This document shows, piece after piece, positions 1-9,757 of a DNA stretch of 64,000 bases. Within the stretch, counting starts at the first letter, position 1. Each line of letters opens with the position of its first letter. The DNA is from Afipia clevelandensis ATCC 49720 (GTDB taxonomy: Bacteria > Pseudomonadota > Alphaproteobacteria > Rhizobiales > Xanthobacteraceae): the NCBI RefSeq assembly GCF_000336555.1, contig NZ_KB375281.1, positions 873,803 through 937,802 of the forward strand, given 5' to 3'. Position numbers and translations under genes: made by a program. Below the pieces are notes generated by a model. That model saw only the letters and a program-made list of their open reading frames with translations, did not search any database and was not told the DNA's origin.

Positions 1-2118
1 GAAACGCTGCTGATCGCCATTGGTCTCGTGATCGTGGTCATCTTCCTGTTCCTGAGGTCGGCATCCGCGACCTTCATTCCGGCGCTGGCGGTTCCGATCT
101 CGCTGTTCGGCACCTGCGCCGTGATGTACACGCTCGATTATTCCATCAACAACATGACGCTGTTGGCGCTGACCCTGTCGGTCGGATTCGTGGTGGACGA
201 CGCTATCGTCATGCTCGAAAACATCGTGCGGCATATCGAAGAGGGCATGAATCCCTATGAGGCTGCGCTGAAGGGCGCGCGCGAAATCGGGTTCACGATT
301 TTGTCGATCACGTTTTCGCTGATCGCGGTGTTCATCCCGGTGCTGCTGATGGGCGGCATCGTCGGCCGCGTGTTCCGCGAATTCGCGGTGACCATTTCCG
401 TCGCCATCATCGTGTCGGGCTTCGTGTCGCTGACGCTGACGCCGATGCTGTGCGCGCGGGTGCTGAAGGCCCACGATCCGCACCATCGCCCCAACTTCAT
501 TCTTCGCGGCTTCGAGGCGATGTTCAACGGATGGCTGCGCGCCTACGAGTGGGCGCTCGATCGCGTGCTGGCCTACAAGTTCATCATGTTGCTGGTGACG
601 CTGGCGACACTCGGCGCAACCGTCTGGCTGTACGTCATTGTGCCCAAGGGATTCTTCCCGCAGGAAGACACCGGCTTCCTTGTCGGCGTTACCGAGGCTG
701 CGACTGATACGTCATTCGCGGCGATGAGCGAGCGGCAGAAGATCCTGGCCGATGCCCTGCGGGCCGATCCGGCGGTGGAATTCGTCAACAGCACGGTCGG
801 CTCGGGCGGCCCCAACGCGACCGCCAACTACGGCCGGCTGTTCATCGGGTTGAAACCGAAGGATGAGCGGGCACCGGTTCAGCAGGTCGTCGCCCGTTTC
901 CGCCAGACGGCGCTGCAGGTGCCCGGGATGCAGGCCTTCTTCCAGAGCATCCAGAACCTCAACGTCGGCGGACGTCCATCGAAAAGCCAATATCAGTACA
1001 CGTTGCAAAGCGGCGACACGGAATCGCTGTATCGCGTCGCGCCCGAGATGCGCGACCGCATCGCCAAGGTGCCCGGGCTACTGGACGTCACCACCGATCT
1101 CTACATCAAGAACCCGCAGCTCACGGTCGAGATCGACCGCGAAAAGGCGGCGGTCTATGGCGTGACGGCGGACCAAATCCGCAACCAGTTGTTCAACGCC
1201 TATGGCGCGCGGCAGGTCGGCACGATCTACATGCCGTCGAACGACTATCAGATCATTCTCGAAGTGCAGCCCAAGTTCCGGGTCGATCCGACCGACCTGT
1301 CGAAACTGTACGTCAAGACGGCCAACAACCAGACTATCCCGCTCGAAACCGTGGCGAAGATGGTGCCAACCGTCGGTCCGCTGCAGATCAACCATCAGGG
1401 ACAGCAGCCGGCGGTGACGATCTCGTTCAATCTCGCGCCAGGGACCTCGCTCGGCTATGCGGTGGACAAGATCACCCAGATCGAACAGGACTCAAATCTG
1501 CCGGCGACGATCGCCACCGGCTTCTCCGGCACCGCGCAGGTGTTCCAGGATTCGCTCCGCGGGCAGGGCGTCCTGATCCTCGCCGCCGTGTTCGCGGCGT
1601 TTGTGATCCTCGGCATCCTCTACGAGAGCTTCATTCACCCGATCACGATCATCTCCGGCCTGCCTTCGGCGGGCATCGGCGCGATCCTGACACTGATGCT
1701 GTTCAAGATGGAGCTGTCGGTGATCGCGATGATCGGCATCGTCATGCTGGTCGGTATCGTCAAGAAGAACGCGATCATGATGGTCGACTTCGCCATCGAG
1801 CGCCGCGCTGTCGGTCTCAGCGCCGAACATGCGATCCGCGAAGCGGCGTTGCTGCGGTTCCGCCCGATCATGATGACCACCTTCGCGGCGATCTTTGGCA
1901 CGCTGCCGATTGCGCTGGGTGCAGGCGCGGGTGCCGAATTGCGTCAGCCGCTCGGCGTGTCCGTGGTCGGCGGTCTTCTGGTGTCGCAATTGCTGACGCT
2001 GTTCATCACGCCGGTGATCTACATCTATCTCGACCGGATCGACCGCCGGCTGCGCCGCCGTCTCGATCCGACCCTGCAGGAGCCGGCGGACGCGCCGCGC
2101 GTCGCGGCGGCCGAATAG
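1..2118 (+). CDS. RND multidrug efflux inner-membrane transporter, 5' truncated
   Basis: Inner-membrane proton-driven pump of the AcrB/MdtB-MdtC superfamily. Together with a periplasmic adaptor and an outer-membrane channel it would export drugs or toxic organic compounds. The open frame runs in from the window edge, so 705 C-terminal residues are seen of the roughly 1040 usual; about a third is missing upstream. Visible hallmarks are the TM4 proton-relay pair in VDDAIVMLENI, the TM10 lysine in GIVKKNAIMMVDFA, and repeated long hydrophobic segments separated by a periplasmic loop. The wording of the TM4-TM6 region (GFVVDDAIVMLENI, FREFAVTISVAI) is closest to MdtB/MdtC. The adaptor gene is presumably outside the window. 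Substrate unknown. Confidence 0.93.
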   Translation, partial: ETLLIAIGLVIVVIFLFLRSASATFIPALAVPISLFGTCAVMYTLDYSINNMTLLALTLSVGFVVDDAIVMLENIVRHIEEGMNPYEAALKGAREIGFTILSITFSLIAVFIPVLLMGGIVGRVFREFAVTISVAIIVSGFVSLTLTPMLCARVLKAHDPHHRPNFILRGFEAMFNGWLRAYEWALDRVLAYKFIMLLVTLATLGATVWLYVIVPKGFFPQEDTGFLVGVTEAATDTSFAAMSERQKILADALRADPAVEFVNSTVGSGGPNATANYGRLFIGLKPKDERAPVQQVVARFRQTALQVPGMQAFFQSIQNLNVGGRPSKSQYQYTLQSGDTESLYRVAPEMRDRIAKVPGLLDVTTDLYIKNPQLTVEIDREKAAVYGVTADQIRNQLFNAYGARQVGTIYMPSNDYQIILEVQPKFRVDPTDLSKLYVKTANNQTIPLETVAKMVPTVGPLQINHQGQQPAVTISFNLAPGTSLGYAVDKITQIEQDSNLPATIATGFSGTAQVFQDSLRGQGVLILAAVFAAFVILGILYESFIHPITIISGLPSAGIGAILTLMLFKMELSVIAMIGIVMLVGIVKKNAIMMVDFAIERRAVGLSAEHAIREAALLRFRPIMMTTFAAIFGTLPIALGAGAGAELRQPLGVSVVGGLLVSQLLTLFITPVIYIYLDRIDRRLRRRLDPTLQEPADAPRVAAAE

Positions 2119-2140
2119 AATGTTCGCGCGAAGGGGACAG

Positions 2141-2977
2141 ATGAGGGCACGCGGGTGGGTCGCAATCGCCGCTATCGTGATGTGCGCCGCCGGTCCGGTG
2201 CGCGCATCCGAAGAGCCGATCGAAATCTTCGACGCGCACCTGCACTATAACTGGGAGCCGAAGCCGTATTACGAACTCGACGAAGTGCTCGTGTTGTTCA
2301 AAAAACATCGTGTCACGGGTATCCTCGCGACCAGCCGTCCCAACACCGGCACACATGCCCTGATGGACGCAAAAGCGGACGGTCTGTGGATCGTCCCGTT
2401 CATCCGGCCTTATCGCGTGCGTCCCGATATCCAGACCTGGTTCAACGATCCCACGATCTTCGATCTCGTGCAGGACGAGTTCAAGCGCGGCTACTATCGC
2501 GGCATCGGCGAGTTTCACCTGTCGGGAAAGGCGGCTGCGAGCGAGTGGGTGAAGAAGGCGGTCGATTTCGCCGTCGCCAACGATCTCTATCTGCACGCCC
2601 ATGCCGACGATGAGGCCGTCGAGATTCTGATGCGTCACAACGGCCGCGCCAGGATCATCTGGGCGCATACCGGTTTCGGCCTCGCGCCGCACCGTGTTGC
2701 GGCGATGCTGGCGACCTATCCGAATTTATGGGGCGAGTTGTCCTACCGCAGCGGCATCACCGGCGCGGGCGGCGTGCTGACGCCGGAATGGCGTGCGATG
2801 TTTGAAAAATATCCGGACAGGTTTTTGCTGGGATCGGACACCTGGATCAGCGAACGCTGGTCAAGCTACGGCGCGATCATGGCCGAGTATCGCGGCTGGC
2901 TGAAGCAATTGCCGCCGGGGATCGCCAAACAGATCGCGCATGGCAACGCCAAGCGGCTCTTCGCCGAGAGGAAGTAG
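2141..2977 (+). CDS. exported amidohydrolase-family (amidohydrolase 2) protein
   Basis: Metal-dependent TIM-barrel hydrolase of the amidohydrolase 2 type; substrate unknown. A Sec-type signal peptide (charged MRARG start, hydrophobic run, cleavage near RAS-EE) precedes the HxH metal motif in FDAHLHYN. Later signatures are HAHADD (about residue 153), WAHTGF and the C-terminal acid in LGSDTW. I chose ATG 2141 because AAGGGGA lies just upstream with good spacing. An in-frame ATG at 2120 would put seven extra residues over that ribosome-binding site. The gene starts 22 bases after the efflux gene stop, so the two may be co-transcribed. Confidence 0.82.
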   Translation: MRARGWVAIAAIVMCAAGPVRASEEPIEIFDAHLHYNWEPKPYYELDEVLVLFKKHRVTGILATSRPNTGTHALMDAKADGLWIVPFIRPYRVRPDIQTWFNDPTIFDLVQDEFKRGYYRGIGEFHLSGKAAASEWVKKAVDFAVANDLYLHAHADDEAVEILMRHNGRARIIWAHTGFGLAPHRVAAMLATYPNLWGELSYRSGITGAGGVLTPEWRAMFEKYPDRFLLGSDTWISERWSSYGAIMAEYRGWLKQLPPGIAKQIAHGNAKRLFAERK

Positions 2978-2991
2978 CCCCGCATCCTGTC

Positions 2992-3151
2992 GTCATCCTG
3001 AGGTGCGAGCTGTCTTTGGCGAGCCTCGAAGGATGAGAGTTTGCCTTACCTCTCCCATGGGGAGAGGTCGGCGCGCAGCGCCGGGTGAGGGGGTACGCTC
3101 TCTCGATAGATTCTACGCCCTCACCCCAACCCTCTCCCCACGGGAGAGGGA
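2992..3151. repeat. two intergenic palindromic repeat elements
   Basis: The gap between the convergent amidohydrolase and erpA genes holds two imperfect inverted repeats. The first (2992-3037) pairs TCATCCTGAGG with a CTCGAAGGATGA copy. The second (3049-3151) has two CCTCTCCC...GGGAGAGG hairpins facing each other and flanking GGGTGAGGGG / CCCTCACCCC arms. Such elements are commonly dispersed in genomes of this family and probably form stable RNA hairpins. No coding frame is supported here. Confidence 0.7.
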
Positions 3152-3195
3152 GTTAGACTGCGCTCGCGTCGGAGCAGGAGTCTAATTCAAAGAAA

Positions 3196-3534
3196 CTAGA
3201 TCGAAAAGCTGGTGCCGCAACCGCAGGACGCAGTGGCGTTCGGGTTGTTGACGCGGAACGACGCGCCGATCAGGTCGTCCACGAAGTCGACTTCCGATCC
3301 GGCGAGGAACGGCACCGATGACGGGTCGACCAGCACCACCGCGTTGTCCCGCTCGATCACGAGATCGTCGTCAGCACGGGCGCGTTCGACATCGAACTTG
3401 TACTGAAAGCCCGAGCAGCCGCCGCCTTCGACGCTGATGCGGAGCATCGCGCCGTCGCCTTCCGATTTCAGGATGGCGCCGATTCGCTTGGCGGCCCGTT
3501 CCGAAATCGTGACGTTGGTGGCGGTATCGGTCAT
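3196..3534 (-). CDS. erpA: iron-sulfur cluster insertion protein ErpA
   Basis: A-type Fe-S carrier (HesB/IscA/SufA/ErpA family) that receives clusters from the assembly machinery and passes them to apo-enzymes in the cytoplasm. It has 112 residues, normal for the family. The three conserved ligand cysteines are present: Cys40 in GGGCSGFQY and Cys104/Cys106 in SCGCGTSF at the C-terminus. The start at 3534 is preceded by GGAG at good spacing; an in-frame upstream ATG at 3552 adds six residues and is less likely. It is divergent from dgt across a short intergenic region. Assignment to ErpA rather than SufA/IscA rests on sequence style and genomic position. Confidence 0.92.
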   Translation of the reverse strand: MTDTATNVTISERAAKRIGAILKSEGDGAMLRISVEGGGCSGFQYKFDVERARADDDLVIERDNAVVLVDPSSVPFLAGSEVDFVDDLIGASFRVNNPNATASCGCGTSFSI

Positions 3535-3630
3535 AACAGTCTCCGAAATCACGGGTATTTAACTGGTTCCGTGTGGCATAGTTAAGTGCGCTGAACGCCA
3601 GAATCAAACACCGAAAGTAGAATAATTCGT

Positions 3631-4839
3631 ATGTCGGTCGGAATGGCTGCCCCTCCTGCGGTCTATGGCTCCGATCCCGGTCAGAGCCGGGGCAGGCGCT
3701 ATAACGAGCCGCCGAGCCTGCGCCGCAGCGCCTTTCGGCGGGATTGCGACCGGGTGATCCATTCCAACGCCTTCCGGCGCCTGAAGCACAAAACCCAGGT
3801 TTTCGTGTTCCATGAAGGCGATCACTACCGCACCCGACTGACCCATACGCTCGAAGTGGCACAGATCGCCCGCGCGCTGGCGCGGCAGCTCGGGCTCGAC
3901 GAGGACCTGACCGAGACACTGGCGCTGGCTCATGACCTCGGCCATCCGCCGTTCGGCCATGCTGGCGAGCGGGCGCTGGACGAATGCCTGCGGGCGCATG
4001 GCGGGTTCGACCACAATGCGCAGAGCCTGCGCGTGGTGACGCTGCTGGAGCGGCGCTATCCGCAGTTCGACGGTCTCAATCTGACGTGGGAATCCCTTGA
4101 GGGCATCGTCAAGCACAATGGGCCGCTGATCGACCGGAATGGTGAGCCGGTTGGCCGCTATCGCGAACATGGCGTGCCGGTCGGCATATCCGAATACGTT
4201 GCGTATCACGATCTCGAATTGTGGAGTTACGCCTCGCTGGAAGCGCAGGTCGCCGCCGTCGCCGACGATATCGCGTACGACGCGCATGACATTGACGACG
4301 GATTGCGGGCAGGGCTGTTTACGGTCGATGACCTCGGCGCCATTCCGCTGATCGCGGACATCAATGCGGTGATCACGGCGCGCTATCCGGTTCTTGATGA
4401 AACCCGTCGCGGCGCAGAACTGGTGCGCGAACTGATCTCCTATCTGATCGAGGACGTGTTTTCGGAAACGCGCCGGCGGCTTGGTGCGGCAAATCCCGGC
4501 AGCGCCACCGATGTGCGCAATCACAACGCCACGCTGGTTGCCTTCTCGGCTGAGGCCGAAACCACCGAGGCGATGATCAAGCGTTTCCTCAAGACGCACA
4601 TGTACCGCCACGAGCGGGTCATGCGCGTGATGCGGGACGCGGAGGCCGTGGTGCGCGATCTGTTCGCCCGCTATCAGGCCGAACCGGGCGATCTGCCCGC
4701 CGAATGGCTGCCCCATGAAGGCGAAGACGGCGAGGCGGGCCGCGCCCGCCGGATCGGCGATTTCATTGCCGGAATGACCGACAGATACGCCATCATCGAG
4801 CACCGGCGGCTTTTTGACTCGACCCCGGATTTGCGTTAG
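3631..4839 (+). CDS. dgt: dGTPase-like deoxyguanosinetriphosphate triphosphohydrolase
   Basis: HD-domain enzyme hydrolysing dNTPs to deoxynucleosides plus triphosphate, acting in nucleotide pool control. The 402-residue product shows the HD superfamily ligands: His72 in RLTHTLEV, His101-Asp102 in [15 protein letters not shown], and a later Asp in [32 protein letters not shown] and [13 protein letters not shown]-like text near residues 45-60 are typical of the family. It lies 47 bases upstream of argS in the same direction, an arrangement common in this family. Confidence 0.93.
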   Translation: MSVGMAAPPAVYGSDPGQSRGRRYNEPPSLRRSAFRRDCDRVIHSNAFRRLKHKTQVFVFHEGDHYRTRLTHTLEVAQIARALARQLGLDEDLTETLALAHDLGHPPFGHAGERALDECLRAHGGFDHNAQSLRVVTLLERRYPQFDGLNLTWESLEGIVKHNGPLIDRNGEPVGRYREHGVPVGISEYVAYHDLELWSYASLEAQVAAVADDIAYDAHDIDDGLRAGLFTVDDLGAIPLIADINAVITARYPVLDETRRGAELVRELISYLIEDVFSETRRRLGAANPGSATDVRNHNATLVAFSAEAETTEAMIKRFLKTHMYRHERVMRVMRDAEAVVRDLFARYQAEPGDLPAEWLPHEGEDGEAGRARRIGDFIAGMTDRYAIIEHRRLFDSTPDLR

Positions 4840-4886
4840 GCGGCGGCCTGAAAAAGGCCAATTCGCCGCGGATTACAGGACGTCTC

Positions 4887-6680
4887 ATGACTTCGCCCAA
4901 GCACCCCCCGCATCTGTTCGCCGACGTGCTTTCGCGCGTGCATGCCGTGTGCGCCGCGCTCGGCCGCGAGGGCGCGCTGCCGGAGGGGATCGACCTCTCG
5001 CGCGTGGTGGTCGAGCCGCCGAAGGATGCTGCCCACGGCGACATGGCGACCAATGCCGCGATGGTGCTGGCCAAGGAGGCCAAGGCCAAGCCGCGTGACC
5101 TCGCCGACAAGATCGCCGCGAAGCTGCGTGCCGATCCGCTGATCGAGGCCGTTGATATCGCCGGTCCCGGATTCATCAACCTGACGCTGAAGACCTCCGC
5201 GTGGTTCGGCGCGCTGCGCTCCGTGCTGGAGCAGGGCACGGGCTATGGCCGCAGCAACATCGGTGCGGCTGAGAAGGTCAATGTCGAATATGTCTCGGCG
5301 AATCCGACGGGGCCGATGCATGTCGGCCATTGCCGTGGCGCGGTGTTTGGCGATGCGCTCGCGAGCCTCCTGTCGTTCGCGGGCTATGACGTCACCAAGG
5401 AGTATTACATCAACGACGCCGGCGCGCAGGTCGATGTGCTCGCGCGCTCGGCATTCCTGCGCTACCGCGAGGCCCTTGGTGAAGCCATTGGCGAAATTCC
5501 GGAGGGGCTTTATCCGGGTGATTACCTCGTGCCAGTCGGCAAGGCGCTCGCAGCGGAATACGGCGACAGGCTGACGAAGCAGCTTGAGGCCGAGTGGCTG
5601 CCGGTGGTGCGTGCAAAAGCCATCGCCATGATGATGGACATGATCAAGGGCGATCTCGCCGCGCTCAACATCCGGCACGATGTGTTTTTCTCGGAGCGTT
5701 CGCTGAACGAGAACGGCAATGACCGCGTCGGTGCGACCATCGCCGGACTGCGCGCGAAGGGTGACGTCTATGAAGGCCGCCTGCCGCCGCCGAAAGGCGC
5801 GCCGGTCGAGGATTACGAGGATCGCGAGCAGACGCTGTTCCGCGCCACCGCGTTCGGCGACGACGTGGACCGTCCGCTGAAGAAGTCGGATGGCTCCTAC
5901 ACTTACTTCGCGTCCGACATCGCCTATCACAAGACCAAGTTCGATCGCGGCTTCCTCAACATGGTGGACGTGTGGGGCGCCGACCATGGCGGCTATATCA
6001 AGCGTGTGCAGGCGGCGATCAAGGCCGTCACCAACGACAAGGCCACGCTGGATGTGAAGATCGTGCAGCTCGTGAAGCTGCTGCGGGGCGGCGAGCCGGT
6101 GAAAATGTCGAAACGCTCCGGCGATTTCGTCACGCTGCGCGAAGTCGTCGATGAAGTCGGCTCCGACGCGGTGCGCTTCATGATGCTGTTCCGCAAGAAC
6201 GATGCGGTACTGGACTTCGATCTCGCCAAGGTGATCGAGCAGTCCAAGGACAACGCGGTGTTCTATGTGCAGTACGGGCACGCGCGCGGTTATTCGATTT
6301 TCAAGAACGCGCGCGAGACGGTTCCCTCATTGCCTGAGGACGCCATCGCGCGCGTCGCATTCCTGCGCGATGCGAAGATCGAGCGTCTGAACGATCCGGT
6401 CGAACTCAGCCTGATCCGCCAGATCGCACTGTTCCCGCGTATCGTGGAGGCGGCGGCGCTGGCACACGAGCCACACCGAATCGCGTTTTACCTGTATGAT
6501 CTGGCCAGCGAATTCCACGCACTCTGGACCAAGGGGCGCGATATGCCTCATTTACGCTTCATTATCCAGAATGATGCAGAAGTAACAATCGCGCGACTTG
6601 CCCTGGTTCAGGGCGTCGTCTCGGTTCTGGCTTCAGGCCTCGCCGTGCTCGGCGTTCATGCCCCGGACGAGATGCGATAA
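4887..6680 (+). CDS. argS: arginine--tRNA ligase
   Basis: Class I aminoacyl-tRNA synthetase charging tRNA-Arg in the cytoplasm. The 597-residue length is normal. The N-terminal arginyl-specific domain is followed by the HIGH-type motif HVGH (residues 145-148, in [17 protein letters not shown]) and the KMSKR signature (about residue 407). The C-terminal anticodon-binding domain ends [11 protein letters not shown]. It follows dgt and precedes the SPOR-domain gene in one direction. Confidence 0.98.
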   Translation: MTSPKHPPHLFADVLSRVHAVCAALGREGALPEGIDLSRVVVEPPKDAAHGDMATNAAMVLAKEAKAKPRDLADKIAAKLRADPLIEAVDIAGPGFINLTLKTSAWFGALRSVLEQGTGYGRSNIGAAEKVNVEYVSANPTGPMHVGHCRGAVFGDALASLLSFAGYDVTKEYYINDAGAQVDVLARSAFLRYREALGEAIGEIPEGLYPGDYLVPVGKALAAEYGDRLTKQLEAEWLPVVRAKAIAMMMDMIKGDLAALNIRHDVFFSERSLNENGNDRVGATIAGLRAKGDVYEGRLPPPKGAPVEDYEDREQTLFRATAFGDDVDRPLKKSDGSYTYFASDIAYHKTKFDRGFLNMVDVWGADHGGYIKRVQAAIKAVTNDKATLDVKIVQLVKLLRGGEPVKMSKRSGDFVTLREVVDEVGSDAVRFMMLFRKNDAVLDFDLAKVIEQSKDNAVFYVQYGHARGYSIFKNARETVPSLPEDAIARVAFLRDAKIERLNDPVELSLIRQIALFPRIVEAAALAHEPHRIAFYLYDLASEFHALWTKGRDMPHLRFIIQNDAEVTIARLALVQGVVSVLASGLAVLGVHAPDEMR

Positions 6681-6781
6681 TTGGGGATTTGACCGCCGCA
6701 GGGACCGGTGGCGGTATGTGAGAAGCGGCGTTCGTTTGAATGACGGGCGAGGCGCTTCCCCGAAGGGGATGCAACATCGCA

Positions 6782-8269
6782 ATGGCCAACCAGTATCGCG
6801 ACAGACCGTTTCCGGCGGACGATGATTACGGCCGGGATCAATCTCGTGCTCCTGCACCGGGCGAGAGTGATCCGCTTGCGGAACTGGCGCGGTTGATTGG
6901 ACAGACCGATCCGCTCTCGACGTTTGGCCGCGATCAGCAGCGGCAACCGCAGCAGTATCAGCCGCACGATCAGTACGACGCGCCCGAGCCGGTTGAGGAA
7001 GAGATTCCACCGCCGCCGCGTCCCTCTTGGATGCAGAACCTTGCAGCTGCGCGTCCCGCGCCGCAGGAGCCTGCGTACCGCGAAGAGCCATCCTATCGGG
7101 ACGATCAATACGCGCAGCAGCAGGGTCACTACGATCCGCGCTACGCGCAGAACGATCCGGCCCAAAACAATCTCGGTTATGGTCACCAGGAACCGCAGTT
7201 CGATCACAGCGGTTACGATCCGGCAATGTCTGCGCAGGGGCGCGGTCATCAGGCCGGCGCCGGCGATCGCTACGACGATGTGCTTTACGGCCGCCCGGAC
7301 CATGACCCCGCGCAGCAATACGGAGCGCAGGACGAATATTACGGCAACGGCGCTTACGACCGTCCGCCGTATGAGGAGACTTACGAGCAGGAATCGAAGC
7401 CTCGCCGGGGCGGCACCATGACCGTCGTGATGGTGCTGGCGCTCGCTGTTGTCGGCACCGGCGCCGCTTTCGCTTACCGGACCTTCATCGGGTCGCCACG
7501 CAGCGGGGAGCCGCCGGTCATCAAGGCCGATGCAGGTCCGAACAAGATCATTCCGCCCGGTGCGAGCGACGGTTCAAGCAAGCAGATCTACGACCGCGTG
7601 GGCGACAAGTCGGCTGAACGTGTTGTCTCGCGCGAGGAGCAGCCGGTTGACGTGAATGCGAAAACAGGTCCGCGCGTGGTGTTCCCGCCGCTGACCCAGA
7701 ACGCAAGCCCGCCAACGGTCTCCAGCGCATCGCCGAATGTCCGGCCGACAGGCCCGGGGGTTGGCAACGGCACGCTGACGGGTGGCGAGGAACCACGGAA
7801 GATCCGAACTCTCAGCATCCGTCCCGAGCAGGACGCCAACGCCGCGATCCCGGCGCGTGGACAGCCTGCGCCGCAACAGCGCGCTGCTCCGGCTCCGGCC
7901 AGCACGGCTTCGACGCCGCCGCAATCGGCGAACGCGCCGGTCTCGCTGGCGCCTCAGGCCCAGCCTGCGCCCGAGCCCCGGACCAGAACCGCCGCGATCA
8001 ATCCCGCCCAGGTGACGGGTGCGGGGGCCTATGTGCAGGTCTCGTCGCAGAAGTCCGAAGCCGATGCCAAGGCGTCCTACAAGGCGCTGCAGGGCAAATA
8101 TGCGGGCATTCTCGGCTCGCGCTCGGCGACCATTCACCGGGCCGATGTATCGGGGAAGGGGACGTTCTACCGCGCGCTGGTGGGACCGTTCGCGACCAAT
8201 GACGAGGCCACGCAGTTCTGTCTCAATCTGAAATCCGCCGGCGGCCAGTGCATCGTTCAGCGGCGCTGA
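6782..8269 (+). CDS. SPOR-domain cell-envelope protein
   Basis: Single-pass inner-membrane protein with a periplasmic peptidoglycan-binding SPOR domain, probably linked to septation. The layout of 495 residues is: a Gln/Pro/Tyr-rich cytoplasmic region including DPLAELARLIGQTDP (a motif seen in Rhizobiales homologues), one membrane segment (about residues 215-235, TMTVVMVLALAVVGTG), a long Pro/Ala-rich linker, and a C-terminal SPOR domain from AYVQVSSQ to QCIVQRR. The start at 6782 (MANQYRDRPF) is preferred over 6740 on family grounds, with GAAGGGGA upstream at a rather long spacing. It sits between argS and nagZ. Confidence 0.87.
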   Translation: MANQYRDRPFPADDDYGRDQSRAPAPGESDPLAELARLIGQTDPLSTFGRDQQRQPQQYQPHDQYDAPEPVEEEIPPPPRPSWMQNLAAARPAPQEPAYREEPSYRDDQYAQQQGHYDPRYAQNDPAQNNLGYGHQEPQFDHSGYDPAMSAQGRGHQAGAGDRYDDVLYGRPDHDPAQQYGAQDEYYGNGAYDRPPYEETYEQESKPRRGGTMTVVMVLALAVVGTGAAFAYRTFIGSPRSGEPPVIKADAGPNKIIPPGASDGSSKQIYDRVGDKSAERVVSREEQPVDVNAKTGPRVVFPPLTQNASPPTVSSASPNVRPTGPGVGNGTLTGGEEPRKIRTLSIRPEQDANAAIPARGQPAPQQRAAPAPASTASTPPQSANAPVSLAPQAQPAPEPRTRTAAINPAQVTGAGAYVQVSSQKSEADAKASYKALQGKYAGILGSRSATIHRADVSGKGTFYRALVGPFATNDEATQFCLNLKSAGGQCIVQRR

Positions 8270-8290
8270 GATAATCCGGCCACCGGGCAA

Positions 8291-8854
8291 CTACGCGGGC
8301 AGAAGGCCTGCCGCACGGTAGTTTTCGATCAGCGCATCGTAGAGCGAGATATCGGCGCGGCTGCGCGCGACCAGTTGTGCGCCCGCAATCGCAGCGAATA
8401 TGGCCCGTGCCCGCGTGTCGTGTTCGTCCGGGCCAACCAGACCGGCTGCGGACAGGACCCTGCCGAGCCAGGCGACGTTCACATCCGCGAATGTCTGGAC
8501 CTCTCGTCGGACAGCGTCAGGCAGATCGTCATGTTCGGCAGCCATGAAACTGCACAGGCACATGCGGTTGCCGTTCTCGAGCGCTTTGCGGAACGTTCCG
8601 GGATATTGCCGCAGGCATGCGAGCGGATCGGGAGTGTCCGCCAGCATCGCCTCAAGGGCTGACGACGAGTCTTCCCAATAGCGCTTGGCCACCGCCGCCG
8701 CGAGATCGGCCTTGCTCGGGAAATGATGGTAGATGCTGGCGGCCTTGATGCCGACTTCGTCCGCCAACGTGCGGAAATTCAAGCCTCCGTATCCATGGGC
8801 CTGAGCGGTGCGCTTGGCGGCAGCCAGAATGGCTTCCCTGGAAGTTGTACTCAT
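8291..8854 (-). CDS. TetR/AcrR-family transcriptional repressor
   Basis: One-domain HTH DNA-binding protein with a C-terminal ligand-binding bundle, 187 residues. The HTH is LNFRTLADEVGIKAASIYHHF, about residues 26-46, typical TetR. The start at 8854 has GAGG upstream; the earlier in-frame ATG at 8878 is less likely. It is divergent from the glutathione S-transferase gene, and two copies of a palindromic operator lie between them. The likely role is repression of itself and the transferase, relieved by an unknown electrophile or drug. Ligand unknown. Confidence 0.88.
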   Translation of the reverse strand: MSTTSREAILAAAKRTAQAHGYGGLNFRTLADEVGIKAASIYHHFPSKADLAAAVAKRYWEDSSSALEAMLADTPDPLACLRQYPGTFRKALENGNRMCLCSFMAAEHDDLPDAVRREVQTFADVNVAWLGRVLSAAGLVGPDEHDTRARAIFAAIAGAQLVARSRADISLYDALIENYRAAGLLPA

Positions 8855-8878
8855 CGCGTCTGCCTCAGTGCCTGGCAT

Positions 8879-8951
8879 CTACCAAGTGATAGATAGAGAT
8901 TGACCGGCAGAGAATAGCCGATAGTGTGACACCTACCAAGTGATAGGTAGG
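8879..8951. promoter_or_regulatory. paired TetR-type operators in divergent promoter region
   Basis: Two near-identical copies of one palindrome are seen. CCTACC-AAGTGATA-GGTAGG occupies 8932-8951 with perfect 6-base arms, and the weaker CTACCAAGTGATAGATAG occupies 8879-8896. They lie 53 bases apart between the divergent TetR and GST genes, one near each start codon. This is the arrangement expected for a repressor controlling both genes. Confidence 0.75.
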
Positions 8952-8961
8952 AAGCGTCGCC

Positions 8962-9618
8962 ATGAAAATCTATGACTGGCATACGGGGCCTTATCCGGCG
9001 CGCGTTCGCATCGCTTTGGCCGAGAAAAATCTCCGGTCGCGGGTCCAGTTTGTCTCGGTCGATCTGCGGAAAGGCGAGCACAAGACACCCGCATTTCTTG
9101 CCAAGAATTACTCAGGCACCTTGCCGGTGCTCGAACTCGAAGATGGCACCCTGATTGCCGAATGCACCGCCATCACCGAATATCTCGACAACCTGGACGG
9201 CGAACCCACGCTGACAGGAAGGACGGCCCGGGAAAAGGGCCTGATCCACATGATGAGCAAGCGTGCCGAACTCGAATTGCTCGACGCCATCAGCGTCTAT
9301 TTCCATCATGCTACTCCGGGGCTTGGGCCCCATGTCGAGATTTATCAGAACGCCGAATGGGGCTTTCGCCAGCGCGACAAGGCCGTCCGGGGTATGCACT
9401 ATTTCAACGGCATCCTGAGCGGGCAGCCATTCGTGGCCGGCGAGACATTCTCGATGGCTGACATCACCGTTATCGGGGGCCTGATCTTCGCGGACCTGCT
9501 CAAGGTTCCGGTGCCGGCGGAGTGCGAGGCGCTCCGCAATTGGTACGCCGCCATGCAGGCGCGTCCCAGTGTCAGGAACAGGATTGCGATGTCCGAGCCG
9601 GTGAGGGCGCCGCTCTGA
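8962..9618 (+). CDS. glutathione S-transferase family protein
   Basis: Two-domain glutathione transferase of 218 residues. The N-terminal thioredoxin fold runs from MKIYDWHTGPYPARVRIAL to TEYLDNL, with the glutathione-binding cis-Pro in GTLPVLELEDG and the acidic-Thr pair in IAECTAITEYL. The all-alpha C-terminal domain includes FSMADITVIGGLIFADL. It probably conjugates or reduces electrophiles in the cytoplasm. Divergent transcription from the TetR gene, with a palindromic operator just upstream of the start codon (AGGA at the end of the operator serves as ribosome-binding site), suggests inducible detoxification. Substrate unknown. Confidence 0.9.
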   Translation: MKIYDWHTGPYPARVRIALAEKNLRSRVQFVSVDLRKGEHKTPAFLAKNYSGTLPVLELEDGTLIAECTAITEYLDNLDGEPTLTGRTAREKGLIHMMSKRAELELLDAISVYFHHATPGLGPHVEIYQNAEWGFRQRDKAVRGMHYFNGILSGQPFVAGETFSMADITVIGGLIFADLLKVPVPAECEALRNWYAAMQARPSVRNRIAMSEPVRAPL

Positions 9619-9757
9619 CGTTGGCGTCACGGTCCCGCGGCTCTTCGGCAAATCATTGGAACGATTGCGTTTGTGACTGTGGATGACCCCCACAATCCCG
9701 TGTGATTTGGCCTGCTTTCCTTGACCCTGCCGCCATGTGCGCGCTAATCGCGCAAGC

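Noticed and set aside
3604-4803. Long minus-strand open frame opposite dgt
   Set aside because: Antisense to dgt, which has intact HD motifs; no domain in the reverse frame.
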